In this document: piece after piece, positions 25,941 to 40,000 of the stretch | Numbering within the stretch: the first letter of the stretch is position 1 | Layout of the letters: each line of letters opens with the position of its first letter | Assembly: GCA_030770545.1 (NCBI GenBank) | Contig: CM061109.1 | Span: 6,386,001-6,450,000, forward strand | Origin: Macropodus opercularis | Taxonomy: Eukaryota > Chordata > Actinopteri > Anabantiformes > Osphronemidae | Direction: 5' to 3' | DNA: 64,000 nucleotides | Position numbers and translations under genes: made by a program | The notes under the pieces: generated by a model | The model's database searches: none | What the model was told of the DNA's origin: nothing | The model's input: the letters and a program-made list of their open reading frames with translations, nothing else

Positions 25941-26049
25941 GTCAAAGTGATTTCAAAGCATTTTAAAGGTGTTTGCTTGCTTCAGGGATGTATTTGGATC
26001 ATATCTATATCTAGCACAAAAACTTAATTGCCATTGCTTGCATTAAGAT

Positions 26050-28237
26050 GAAGCAGCTTAAAGAAATACTGAGGCTGGAAACTGCGAAAACGCTTAGAAT
26101 GGCCTGTTCTGTGCATTTCAGACCAAAAGAACACTACTTTGGTCAAAGTGATTTCAAAGTATTTTAAAGGTGTTTGCCTTATTCAGGGATGTTTTTGGAG
26201 CATATCTAGCACAAAAACTTCATTGCCATTGCTTGCATTAAGATGCAGCAGCTTAAAGAAATACTGAGGTTGGAAACAGTGCGAAAACGCTTAGAACGGC
26301 CTGTTCTGTGCATTTCAGACCAAAAGAACAATACTTTGGTCAAAGTGATTTCAAAGCATTTTAAAGGTGTTTGCCTTATTCAGGGATGTTTTTGGAGCAT
26401 ATCTAGCACAAAAACTTTATCGCCATTGCTTGCATTAAGATGCAGCAGCTTAAAGAAATACTGAGGCTGGAAACAGTGCGAAAACGCTTAGAATGGCCTG
26501 TTCAGTGCATTTCAGACCAAAAGAACACTACTTTGGTCAAAGTGATTTCAAAGCATTTTAAAGGTGTTTGCATGCTTCAGGGATGTATTTGGATCATATC
26601 TAGCACAAAAACTTTATTGCCATTGCTTGCATTAAGATGCAGCAGCTTAAAGAAATACTGAGGCTGGAAACAGTGTGAAAACGCTTAGAATGGCCTGTTC
26701 AGTGCATTTCAGACCAAAACAACACCACTTTAGTCAAAGTGATTTCAAAGCATTTTAAAGGTGTTTGCCTTCTTCAGGGATGTATTTGGATCATATCTAG
26801 CACAAAAACTTCATTGCCATTGCTTGCATTAAGATGCAGCAGCTTAAAGAAATACTGAGGCTGGAAACAGTGCGAAAACGCTTAGAATGGCCTGTTCAGT
26901 GCATTTCAGACCAAAAGAACACTACTTTGGTCAAAGTGATTTCAAAGCATTTTAAAGGTGTTTGCATGCTTCAGGGATGTATTTGGATCATATCTAGCAC
27001 AAAAACTTTATTGCCATTGCTTGCATTAAGATGCAGCAGCTTAAAGAAATACTGAGGTTGGAAACAGTGCGAAAACGCTTAGAATGGCCTGTTCTGTGCA
27101 TTTCAGACCAAAAGAAAACGACTTTGGTCAAAGTAAAGTAAATGCATTTTAAAGGTGTTTGCCTGCTTTAGGGAGGTATTTGGATCATATCTAGCACAAA
27201 AACTTCATTGCCATTGCTTGCATTAAGATGCAGCAGCTTAAAGAAATACTGAGGTTGGAAACAGTGCGAAAACGCTTAAAATGGCCTGTTCTGTGCATTT
27301 CAGACCAAAAGAACACTACTTTGGTCAAAGTGATTTCAAAGCATTTTAAAGGTGTTTGCCTTCTTCAGGGATGTATTTGGATCATATCTAGCACAAAAAC
27401 TTTATTGCCATTGCTTGCATTAAGATGCAGCAGCTTAAAGAAATACTGAGGGTGGAAAGAGTGCGAAAACGCTTAGAATGGCCTGTTCTGTGCATTTCAG
27501 ACCAAAAGAACACTACTTTTGTCAAAGTGATTTTAAAGCATTTTAAAGATGTTTGCATGCTTCAGGGATGTATTTGGATCATATCTAGCACAAAAACTTC
27601 ATTGCCATTGCTTGCATTAAGATGCAGCAGCTTAAAGAAATACTGAGGTTGGAAACAGTGCGAAAACGCTTAGAATGGCCTGTTCAGTGCATTTCAGACC
27701 AAAAGAACACTTCCTTTGTCCAAGTGATTTCAAAGCATTTTAAAGGTGTTTGCATGCTTCAGGGATGTATTTGGATCATATCTAGCACAAAAACTTTATT
27801 GCCATTGCTTGCATTAAGATGCAGCAGCTTAAAGAAATACTGAGGTTGGAAACAGTGCGAAAACGCTTAGAATGGCCTGTTCTGTGCATTTCAGACCAAA
27901 AGAAAACGACTTTGGTCAAAGTAAAGTAAATGCATTTTAAAGGTGTTTGCCTGCTTTAGGGAGGTATTTGGATCATATCTAGCACAAAAACTTCATTGCC
28001 ATTGCTTGCATTAAGATGCAGCAGCTTAAAGAAATACTGAGGTTGGAAACAGTGCGAAAACGCTTAGAATGGCCTGTTCTGTGCATTTCAGACCAAAAGA
28101 ACACTACTTTTGTCAAAGTGATTTCAAAGCATTTTAAAGGTGTTTGCCTTCTTCAGGGATGTATTTGGATCATATCTAGCACAAAAACTTCATTGCCATT
28201 GCTTGCATTAAGATGCAGCAGCTTAAAGAAATACTGA
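26050..28237 (+). repeat. 2.2-kb satellite block, copy 2 of 3
   Basis: Matches 18239-20426 at a constant 7811-bp offset, with scattered single-base differences (for example TTATCGCCATTGC at 26418 against TTATTGCC at 18607). Confidence 0.8.
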
Positions 28238-28242
28238 GGTTG

Positions 28243-30730
28243 GAAACAGTGCGAAAACGCTTAAAATGGCCTGTTCTGTGCATTTCAGACCAAAAGAACA
28301 CTACTTTTGTCAAAGTAAAGTAAATGCACTTTAAAGGTGTTTTCATGCTTCAAAAGAACACTACTTTTGTCAAAGTGATTTCAAAGCATTTTAAAGGTGT
28401 TTGCATGCTTCAGGGATGTATTTGGATCATATCTATATCTAGCACAAAAACTTAATTGCCATTGCTTGCATTAAGATGCAGCAGGTTAAAGAAATACTGA
28501 GGCTGGAAACAGTGCGAAAACGCTTAGAATGGCCTGTTCTGTACATTTCAGACCAAAAGAACACTACTTTTGTCAAAGTGATTTTAAATTATTTTAAAGG
28601 TGTTTGCATGCTTCAGGTATGTATTTGGATCATATCTAGCACAAAAACTTCATTGCCATGCTTGCATTAAGATGCAGCAGCTTAAAGAAATACTGAGGCT
28701 GGAAACATTGCGAAAACGCTTAGATTGGCCTGTTCTGTGCATTTCAGACCAAAAGAACACTACTTTTGTCAAAGTGATTTCAAAGCATTTTAAAGGTGTT
28801 TGCCTTCTTCAGGGATGTATTTGGATGATATCTAGCACAAAAACTTCATTGCCATTGCTTGCATTAAGATGCAGCAGCTTAAAGAAATACTGAGGTTGGA
28901 AACAGTGCGAAAACGCTTAGAATGGCCTGTTCTGTGCATTTCAGACCAAAAGAACACTACTTTTGTCAAAGTGATTTTAAAGCATTTTAAAGGTGTTTGC
29001 TTGCTTCAGGGATGTATTTGGATCATATCTAGCACAAAAACTTTATTGCCATTGCTTGCATTAAGATGAAGCAGCTTAAAGAAATTCTGAGGTTGGAAAC
29101 AGTGCGAAAACGCTTAGAATGGCCTGTTCTGTGCATTTCAGACCAAAAGAAAACTACTTTGGTCAAAGTAAAGTAAATGCATTTTAAAGGTGTTTGCATG
29201 CTTCAGGGATGTATTTGGATCATATCTAGCACAAAAACTTCATTGCCATTGCTTGCATTAAGATGCAGCAGCTTAAAGAAATACTGAGGTTGGAAACAGT
29301 GCGAAAACGCATAGAATGGCCTGTTCTGTGCATTTCAGACCAAAAGAACACTACTTTGGTCAAAGTAAAGTAAATGCATTTTAAAGGTGTTTGCATGCTT
29401 CAGGGATGTATTTGGATCATATCTAGCACAAAAACTTCATTGCCATTGCTTGCATTAAGATGCAGCAGCTTAAAGAAATACTGAGGTTGGAAACAGTGCG
29501 AAAACGCTTAAAATGGCCTGTTCTGTGCATTTCAGACCAAAAGAACACTACTTTTGTCAAAGTAAAGTAAATGCACTTTAAAGGTGTTTTCATGCTTCAA
29601 AAGAACACTACTTTTGTCAAAGTGATTTCAAAGCATTTTAAAGGTGTTTGCATGCTTCAGGGATGTATTTGGATCATATCTATATCTAGCACAAAAACTT
29701 AATTGCCATTGCTTGCATTAAGATGCAGCAGGTTAAAGAAATACTGAGGCTGGAAACAGTGCGAAAACGCTTAGAATGGCCTGTTCTGTACATTTCAGAC
29801 CAAAAGAACACTACTTTTGTCAAAGTGATTTTAAATTATTTTAAAGGTGTTTGCATGCTTCAGGTATGTATTTGGATCATATCTAGCACAAAAACTTCAT
29901 TGCCATGCTTGCATTAAGATGCAGCAGCTTAAAGAAATACTGAGGCTGGAAACATTGCGAAAACGCTTAGATTGGCCTGTTCTGTGCATTTCAGACCAAA
30001 AGAACACTACTTTTGTCAAAGTGATTTCAAAGCATTTTAAAGGTGTTTGCCTTCTTCAGGGATGTATTTGGATGATATCTAGCACAAAAACTTCATTGCC
30101 ATTGCTTGCATTAAGATGCAGCAGCTTAAAGAAATACTGAGGTTGGAAACAGTGCGAAAACGCTTAGAATGGCCTGTTCTGTGCATTTCAGACCAAAAGA
30201 ACACTACTTTTGTCAAAGTGATTTTAAAGCATTTTAAAGGTGTTTGCTTGCTTCAGGGATGTATTTGGATCATATCTAGCACAAAAACTTTATTGCCATT
30301 GCTTGCATTAAGATGAAGCAGCTTAAAGAAATTCTGAGGTTGGAAACAGTGCGAAAACGCTTAGAATGGCCTGTTCTGTGCATTTCAGACCAAAAGAAAA
30401 CTACTTTGGTCAAAGTAAAGTAAATGCATTTTAAAGGTGTTTGCATGCTTCAGGGATGTATTTGGATCATATCTAGCACAAAAACTTCATTGCCATTGCT
30501 TGCATTAAGATGCAGCAGCTTAAAGAAATACTGAGGTTGGAAACAGTGCGAAAACGCATAGAATGGCCTGTTCTGTGCATTTCAGACCAAAAGAACACTA
30601 CTTTGGTCAAAGTAAAGTAAATGCATTTTAAAGGTGTTTGCATGCTTCAGGGATGTATTTGGATCATATCTAGCACAAAAACTTCATTGCCATTGCTTGC
30701 ATTAAGATGCAGCAGCTTAAAGAAATAGTG
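28243..30730 (+). repeat. Tandem pair of 1247-bp units
   Basis: Starts at 28476, 28600 and 28869 recur at 29723, 29847 and 30116 (step 1247). The unit includes the 60-bp partial duplication and the 6-bp ATCTAT insertion, so it is not a multiple of 197. The second unit also matches 37924-39129 at an offset of 8201. Confidence 0.8.
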
Positions 30731-32349
30731 AGGTTGGAAACAGTGCGAAAACGCTTAGAATGGCCTGTTCTGTGCATTTCAGACCAAAAGAACACTACTT
30801 TTGTCAAAGTGATTTTAAAGCATTTTAAAGGTGTTTGCATGCTTCAAGGATGTATTTGGATCATATCTAGCACAAAAACTTCATTGCCATTGCTTGCATT
30901 AAGATGCAGCAGCTTAAAGAAATACTGAGGTTGGAAACAGTGCGAAAACGCTTAGAATGGCCTGTTCTGTGCATTTCAGACCAAAAGAACACTACTTTTG
31001 TCAAAGTAAAGTAAATGCATTTTAAAGGTATTTGCCTGCTTCAGGGATGTATTTGGATCATATCTAGCACAAAAACTTCATTGCCATTGCTTGCATTAAA
31101 ATGCAGCAGCTTAAAGAAATACTGAGGCTGGAAACTGCGAAAACGCTTAGAATGGCCTGTTCTGTGCATTTCAGACCAAAAGAACACTACTTTGGTCAAA
31201 GTGATTTCAAAGTATTTTAAAGGTGTTTGCATGCTTCAGGGATGTATTTGGATCATATGTAGCACAAAAACTTCATTGCCATTGCTTGCATTAAGATGCA
31301 GCAGCTTAAAGAAATACTGAGGTTGGAAACAGTGCGAAAACGCTTAGAATAGCCTGTTCAGTGCATTTCAGACCAAAAGAACACTACTTTTATCAAAGTG
31401 ATTTTAAAGCATTTTAAAGGTGTTTGCATGCTTCAGGGATGTATTTGGATCATATCTAGCACAAAAACTTCATTGCCATTGCTTGCATTAAGATGCAGCA
31501 GCTTAAAGAAATACTGAGGCTGGAAACAGTGAGAAAACGCTTTTTCGCCTGTTCTGTGCATTTCAGACCAAAAGAACACTACTGTTGTCAAAGTGATTTC
31601 AAAGCATTTTAAAGGTGTTTGCATGCTTAAAGGATGTATTTGGATCATATCTAGCACAAAAACTTCATTGCCATTGCTTGCATTAAGATGCAGCAGCTTA
31701 AAGAAATACTGAGGCTGGAAACAGTGTGAAAACGCTTAGAATGGCCTGTTCTGTGCATTTCAGACCAAAAGAACACTACTTTTGTCAAAGTAAAGTAAAT
31801 GCACTTTAAAGGTGTTTTCATGCTTCAAAAGAACACTACTTTTGTCAAAGTGATTTCAAAGCATTTTAAAGGTGTTTGCATGCTTCAGGGATGTATTTGG
31901 ATCATATCTATATCTAGCACAAAAACTTAATTGCCATTGCTTGCATTAAGATGCAGCAGGTTAAAGAAATACTGAGGCTGGAAACAGTGCGAAAACGCTT
32001 AGAATGGCCTGTTCTGTACATTTCAGACCAAAAGAACACTACTTTTGTCAAAGTGATTTTAAATTATTTTAAAGGTGTTTGCATGCTTCAGGGATGTATT
32101 TGGATCATATCTAGCACAAAAACTTCATTGCCATGCTTGCATTAAGATGCAGCAGCTTAAAGAAATACTGAGGTTGGAAACAGTGCGAAAACGCTTAGAA
32201 TGGCCTGTTCTGTGCATTTCAGACCAAAAGAACACTACTTTTGTCAAAGTAAAGTAAATGCATTTTAAAGGTATTTGCCTGCTTCAGGGATGTATTTGGA
32301 TCATATCTAGCACAAAAACTTCATTGCCATTGCTTGCATTAAAATGCAG

Positions 32350-35124
32350 CAGCTTAAAGAAATACTGAGGCTGGAAACTGCGAAAACGCTTAGAATGGCC
32401 TGTTCTGTGCATTTCAGACCAAAAGAACACTACTTTGGTCAAAGTGATTTCAAAGTATTTTAAAGGTGTTTGCCTTATTCAGGGATGTTTTTGGAGCATA
32501 TCTAGCACAAAAACTTCATTGCCATTGCTTGCATTAAGATGCAGCAGCTTAAAGAAATACTGAGGTTGGAAACAGTGCGAAAACGCTTAGAACGGCCTGT
32601 TCTGTGCATTTCAGACCAAAAGAACAATACTTTGGTCAAAGTGATTTCAAAGCATTTTAAAGGTGTTTGCCTTATTCAGGGATGTTTTTGGAGCATATCT
32701 AGCACAAAAACTTTATTGCCATTGCTTGCATTAAGATGCAGCAGCTTAAAGAAATACTGAGGCTGGAAACAGTGCGAAAACGCTTAGAATGGCCTGTTCA
32801 GTGCATTTCAGACCAAAAGAACACTACTTTGGTCAAAGTGATTTCAAAGCATTTTAAAGGTGTTTGCATGCTTCAGGGATGTATTTGGATCATATCTAGC
32901 ACAAAAACTTTATTGCCATTGCTTGCATTAAGATGCAGCAGCTTAAAGAAATACTGAGGCTGGAAACAGTGTGAAAACGCTTAGAATGGCCTGTTCAGTG
33001 CATTTCAGACCAAAACAACACCACTTTAGTCAAAGTGATTTCAAAGCATTTTAAAGGTGTTTGCCTTCTTCAGGGATGTATTTGGATCATATCTAGCACA
33101 AAAACTTCATTGCCATTGCTTGCATTAAGATGCAGCAGCTTAAAGAAATACTGAGGCTGGAAACAGTGCGAAAACGCTTAGAATGGCCTGTTCAGTGCAT
33201 TTCAGACCAAAAGAACACTACTTTGGTCAAAGTGATTTCAAAGCATTTTAAAGGTGTTTGCATGCTTCAGGGATGTATTTGGATCATATCTAGCACAAAA
33301 ACTTTATTGCCATTGCTTGCATTAAGATGCAGCAGCTTAAAGAAATACTGAGGTTGGAAACAGTGCGAAAACGCTTAGAATGGCCTGTTCTGTGCATTTC
33401 AGACCAAAAGAAAACGACTTTGGTCAAAGTAAAGTAAATGCATTTTAAAGGTGTTTGCCTGCTTTAGGGAGGTATTTGGATCATATCTAGCACAAAAACT
33501 TCATTGCCATTGCTTGCATTAAGATGCAGCAGCTTAAAGAAATACTGAGGTTGGAAACAGTGCGAAAACGCTTAGAATGGCCTGTTCAGTGCATTTCAGA
33601 CCAAAACAACACCACTTTAGTCAAAGTGATTTCAAAGCATTTTAAAGGTGTTTGCCTTCTTCAGGGATGTATTTGGATCATATCTAGCACAAAAACTTCA
33701 TTGCCATTGCTTGCATTAAGATGCAGCAGCTTAAAGAAATACTGAGGCTGGAAACAGTGCGAAAACGCTTAGAATGGCCTGTTCAGTGCATTTCAGACCA
33801 AAAGAACACTACTTTGGTCAAAGTGATTTCAAAGCATTTTAAAGGTGTTTGCATGCTTCAGGGATGTATTTGGATCATATCTAGCACAAAAACTTTATTG
33901 CCATTGCTTGCATTAAGATGCAGCAGCTTAAAGAAATACTGAGGTTGGAAACAGTGCGAAAACGCTTAGAATGGCCTGTTCTGTGCATTTCAGACCAAAA
34001 GAAAACGACTTTGGTCAAAGTAAAGTAAATGCATTTTAAAGGTGTTTGCCTGCTTTAGGGAGGTATTTGGATCATATCTAGCACAAAAACTTCATTGCCA
34101 TTGCTTGCATTAAGATGCAGCAGCTTAAAGAAATACTGAGGTTGGAAACAGTGCGAAAACGCTTAAAATGGCCTGTTCTGTGCATTTCAGACCAAAAGAA
34201 CACTACTTTGGTCAAAGTGATTTCAAAGCATTTTAAAGGTGTTTGCCTTCTTCAGGGATGTATTTGGATCATATCTAGCACAAAAACTTTATTGCCATTG
34301 CTTGCATTAAGATGCAGCAGCTTAAAGAAATACTGAGGGTGGAAAGAGTGCGAAAACGCTTAGAATGGCCTGTTCTGTGCATTTCAGACCAAAAGAACAC
34401 TACTTTTGTCAAAGTGATTTTAAAGCATTTTAAAGATGTTTGCATGCTTCAGGGATGTATTTGGATCATATCTAGCACAAAAACTTCATTGCCATTGCTT
34501 GCATTAAGATGCAGCAGCTTAAAGAAATACTGAGGTTGGAAACAGTGCGAAAACGCTTAGAATGGCCTGTTCAGTGCATTTCAGACCAAAAGAACACTTC
34601 CTTTGTCCAAGTGATTTCAAAGCATTTTAAAGGTGTTTGCATGCTTCAGGGATGTATTTGGATCATATCTAGCACAAAAACTTTATTGCCATTGCTTGCA
34701 TTAAGATGCAGCAGCTTAAAGAAATACTGAGGTTGGAAACAGTGCGAAAACGCTTAGAATGGCCTGTTCTGTGCATTTCAGACCAAAAGAAAACGACTTT
34801 GGTCAAAGTAAAGTAAATGCATTTTAAAGGTGTTTGCCTGCTTTAGGGAGGTATTTGGATCATATCTAGCACAAAAACTTCATTGCCATTGCTTGCATTA
34901 AGATGCAGCAGCTTAAAGAAATACTGAGGTTGGAAACAGTGCGAAAACGCTTAGAATGGCCTGTTCTGTGCATTTCAGACCAAAAGAACACTACTTTTGT
35001 CAAAGTGATTTCAAAGCATTTTAAAGGTGTTTGCCTTCTTCAGGGATGTATTTGGATCATATCTAGCACAAAAACTTCATTGCCATTGCTTGCATTAAGA
35101 TGCAGCAGCTTAAAGAAATACTGA
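32350..35124 (+). repeat. 2.2-kb satellite block, copy 3 of 3, enlarged by 591 bp
   Basis: 32539, 32736 and 33130 match copy 2 at an offset of 6296. From 34115 (matching 27228) the offset becomes 6887, a gain of exactly three monomers. The additional monomers at 33524 and 33721 look like a repeat of neighbouring units, consistent with unequal exchange. Confidence 0.8.
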
Positions 35125-37069
35125 GGTTGGAAACAGTGCGAAAACACTTAAAATGGCCTGTTCTGTGCATTTCAGACCAAAAGAACACTACTTTTGTCAA
35201 AGTGATTTCAAAGCATTTTAAAGGTGTTTGCATGCTTCAGGGATGTATTTGGATCATATCTAGCACAAAAACTTTATTGCCATTGCTTGCATTAAGATGC
35301 AGCAGCTTAAAGAAATACTGAGGCTGGAAACAGTGTGAAAACGCTTAGAATGGCCTGTTCAGTGCATTTCAGACCAAAACAACACCACTTTAGTCAAAGT
35401 GATTTCAAAGCATTTTAAAGGTGTTTGCCTTCTTCAGGGATGTATTTGGATCATATCTAGCACAAAAACTTCATTGCCATTGCTTGCATTAAGATGCAGC
35501 AGCTTAAAGAAATACTGAGGCTGGAAACAGTGCGAAAACGCTTAGAATGGCCTGTTCAGTGCATTTCAGACCAAAAGAACACTACTTTGGTCAAAGTGAT
35601 TTCAAAGCATTTTAAAGGTGTTTGCATGCTTCAGGGATGTATTTGGATCATATCTAGCACAAAAACTTTATTGCCATTGCTTGCATTAAGATGCAGCAGC
35701 TTAAAGAAATACTGAGGTTGGAAACAGTGCGAAAACGCTTAGAATGGCCTGTTCTGTGCATTTCAGACCAAAAGAAAACGACTTTGGTCAAAGTAAAGTA
35801 AATGCATTTTAAAGGTGTTTGCCTGCTTTAGGGAGGTATTTGGATCATATCTAGCACAAAAACTTCATTGCCATTGCTTGCATTAAGATGCAGCAGCTTA
35901 AAGAAATACTGAGGTTGGAAACAGTGCGAAAACGCTTAAAATGGCCTGTTCTGTGCATTTCAGACCAAAAGAACACTACTTTGGTCAAAGTGATTTCAAA
36001 GCATTTTAAAGGTGTTTGCCTTCTTCAGGGATGTATTTGGATCATATCTAGCACAAAAACTTTATTGCCATTGCTTGCATTAAGATGCAGCAGCTTAAAG
36101 AAATACTGAGGGTGGAAAGAGTGCGAAAACGCTTAGAATGGCCTGTTCTGTGCATTTCAGACCAAAAGAACAATACTTTGGTCAAAGTGATTTCAAAGCA
36201 TTTTAAAGGTGTTTGCCTTATTCAGGGATGTTTTTGGAGCATATCTAGCACAAAAACTTTATTGCCATTGCTTGCATTAAGATGCAGCAGCTTAAAGAAA
36301 TACTGAGGCTGGAAACAGTGCGAAAACGCTTAGAATGGCCTGTTCAGTGCATTTCAGACCAAAAGAACACTACTTTGGTCAAAGTGATTTCAAAGCATTT
36401 TAAAGGTGTTTGCATGCTTCAGGGATGTATTTGGATCATATCTAGCACAAAAACTTTATTGCCATTGCTTGCATTAAGATGCAGCAGCTTAAAGAAATAC
36501 TGAGGCTGGAAACAGTGTGAAAACGCTTAGAATGGCCTGTTCAGTGCATTTCAGACCAAAACAACACCACTTTAGTCAAAGTGATTTCAAAGCATTTTAA
36601 AGGTGTTTGCCTTCTTCAGGGATGTATTTGGATCATATCTAGCACAAAAACTTCATTGCCATTGCTTGCATTAAGATGCAGCAGCTTAAAGAAATACTGA
36701 GGCTGGAAACAGTGCGAAAACGCTTAGAATGGCCTGTTCAGTGCATTTCAGACCAAAAGAACACTACTTTGGTCAAAGTGATTTCAAAGCATTTTAAAGG
36801 TGTTTGCATGCTTCAGGGATGTATTTGGATCATATCTAGCACAAAAACTTTATTGCCATTGCTTGCATTAAGATGCAGCAGCTTAAAGAAATACTGAGGT
36901 TGGAAACAGTGCGAAAACGCTTAGAATGGCCTGTTCTGTGCATTTCAGACCAAAAGAAAACGACTTTGGTCAAAGTAAAGTAAATGCATTTTAAAGGTGT
37001 TTGCCTGCTTTAGGGAGGTATTTGGATCATATCTAGCACAAAAACTTCATTGCCATTGCTTGCATTAAG

Positions 37070-40000
37070 ATGCAGCAGCTTAAAGAAATACTGAGGTTGG
37101 AAACAGTGCGAAAACGCTTAGAATGGCCTGTTCTGTGCATTTCAGACCAAAAGAACACTACTTTTGTCAAATTGATTTCAAAGCATTTTAAAGGTGTTTG
37201 CCTTCTTCAGGGATGTATTTGGATCATATCTAGCACAAAAACTTCATTGCCATTGCTTGCATTAAGATGCAGCAGCTTAAAGAAATACTGAGGGTGGAAA
37301 GAGTGCGAAAACGCTTAGAATGGCCTGTTCTGTGCATTTCGGACCAAAAGAACACTACTTTTGTCAAAGTGATTTTAAAGCATTTTAAAGATGTTTGCAT
37401 GCTTCAGGGATGTATTTGGATCATATCTAGCACAAAAACTTCATTGCCATTGCTTGCATTAAGATGCAGCAGCTTAAAGAAATACTGAGACTGGAAACAG
37501 TGCGAAAACGCTTAGAATGGCCTGTTCTGTGCATTTCAGACCAAAAGAACACTACTTTTGTCAAAGTAAAGTAAATGTATTTTAAAGGTTTTTGCCTGCT
37601 TCAATGATGTATTTGGATCATATCTAGCACAAAAACTTCATTGTCATTGATTGCATGAAGATGCAGCAGCCTAAAGAAATACTGAGACTGGAAACAGTGC
37701 GAAAACGCTTAGAATGGCCTGTTCTGTGCATTTCAGACCAAAAGAACACTACTTTTGTCAAAGTAAAGTAAATGCACTTTAAAGGTGTTTTCATGCTTCA
37801 AAAGAACACTACTTTTGTCAAAGTGATTTCAAAGCATTTTAAAGGTGTTTGCATGCTTCAGGGATGTATTTGGATCATATCTATATCTAGCACAAAAACT
37901 TAATTGCCATTGCTTGCATTAAGATGCAGCAGGTTAAAGAAATACTGAGGCTGGAAACAGTGCGAAAACGCTTAGAATGGCCTGTTCTGTACATTTCAGA
38001 CCAAAAGAACACTACTTTTGTCAAAGTGATTTTAAATTATTTTAAAGGTGTTTGCATGCTTCAGGTATGTATTTGGATCATATCTAGCACAAAAACTTCA
38101 TTGCCATGCTTGCATTAAGATGCAGCAGCTTAAAGAAATACTGAGGCTGGAAACATTGCGAAAACGCTTAGATTGGCCTGTTCTGTGCATTTCAGACCAA
38201 AAGAACACTACTTTTGTCAAAGTGATTTCAAAGCATTTTAAAGGTGTTTGCCTTCTTCAGGGATGTATTTGGATGATATCTAGCACAAAAACTTCATTGC
38301 CATTGCTTGCATTAAGATGCAGCAGCTTAAAGAAATACTGAGGTTGGAAACAGTGCGAAAACGCTTAGAATGGCCTGTTCTGTGCATTTCAGACCAAAAG
38401 AACACTACTTTTGTCAAAGTGATTTTAAAGCATTTTAAAGGTGTTTGCTTGCTTCAGGGATGTATTTGGATCATATCTAGCACAAAAACTTTATTGCCAT
38501 TGCTTGCATTAAGATGAAGCAGCTTAAAGAAATTCTGAGGTTGGAAACAGTGCGAAAACGCTTAGAATGGCCTGTTGTGTGCATTTCAGACCAAAATAAA
38601 AATACTTTGGTCAAAGTAAAGTAAATGCATTTTAAAGGTGTTTGCATGCTTCAGGGATGTATTTGGATCATATCTAGCACAAAAACTTCATTGCCATTGC
38701 TTGAATTAAGATGCAGCAGCTTAAAGAAATACTGAGGTTGGAAACAGTGCGAAAACGCATAGAATGGCCTGTTCTGTGCATTTCAGACCAAAAGAACACT
38801 ACTTTGGTCAAAGTAAAGTAAATGCATTTTAAAGGTGTTTGCATGCTTCAGGGATGTATTTGGATCATATCTAGCACAAAAACTTCATTGCCATTGCTTG
38901 CATTAAGATGCAGCAGCTTAAAGAAATAGTGAGGTTGGAAACAGTGCGAAAACGCTTAGAATGGCCTGTTCTGTGCATTTCAGACCAAAAGAACACTACT
39001 TTTGTCAAAGTGATTTTAAAGCATTTTAAAGGTGTTTGCATGCTTCAAGGATGTATTTGGATCATATCTAGCACAAAAACTTCATTGCCATTGCTTGCAT
39101 TAAGATGCAGCAGCTTAAAGAAATACTGAGGCTGGAAACAGTGCGAAAACGCTTCTGGGCATTTCAGACCAAAAGAACACTACTTTTGTCAAAGTGATTT
39201 TAAAGCATTTTAAAGGTGTTTGCATGCTTCAGGGATGTATTTGGATCATATCTATATCTAGCACAAAAACTTAATTGCCATTGCTTGCATTAAGATGCAG
39301 CAGGTTAAAGAAATACTGAGGCTGGAAACAGTGCGAAAACGCTTAGAATGGCCTGTTCTGTACATTTCAGACCAAAAGAACACTACTTTTGTCAAAGTGA
39401 TTTTAAATTATTTTAAAGGTGTTTGCATGCTTCAGGTATGTATTTGGATCATATCTAGCACAAAAACTTCATTGCCATGCTTGCATTAAGATGCAGCAGC
39501 TTAAAGAAATACTGAGGCTGGAAACATTGCGAAAACGCTTAGATTGGCCTGTTCTGTGCATTTCAGACCAAAAGAACACTACTTTTGTCAAAGTGATTTC
39601 AAAGCATTTTAAAGGTGTTTGCCTTCTTCAGGGATGTATTTGGATGATATCTAGCACAAAAACTTCATTGCCATTGCTTGCATTAAGATGCAGCAGCTTA
39701 AAGAAATACTGAGGTTGGAAACAGTGCGAAAACGCTTAGAATGGCCTGTTCTGTGCATTTCAGACCAAAAGAACACTACTTTTGTCAAAGTAAAGTAAAT
39801 GCATGTTAAAGGTGTTTGCCTGCTTCAGGGATGTATTTGGATCATATCTAGCACAACAACTTCATTGCCATTGCTTGCATTAAGATGCAGCAGCTTAAAG
39901 AAATAGTGAGGTTGGAAACAGTGCGAAAACGCTTAGAATGGCCTGTTCTGTGCATTTCAGACCAAAAGAACACTACTTTTGTCAAAGTGATTTTAAAGCA

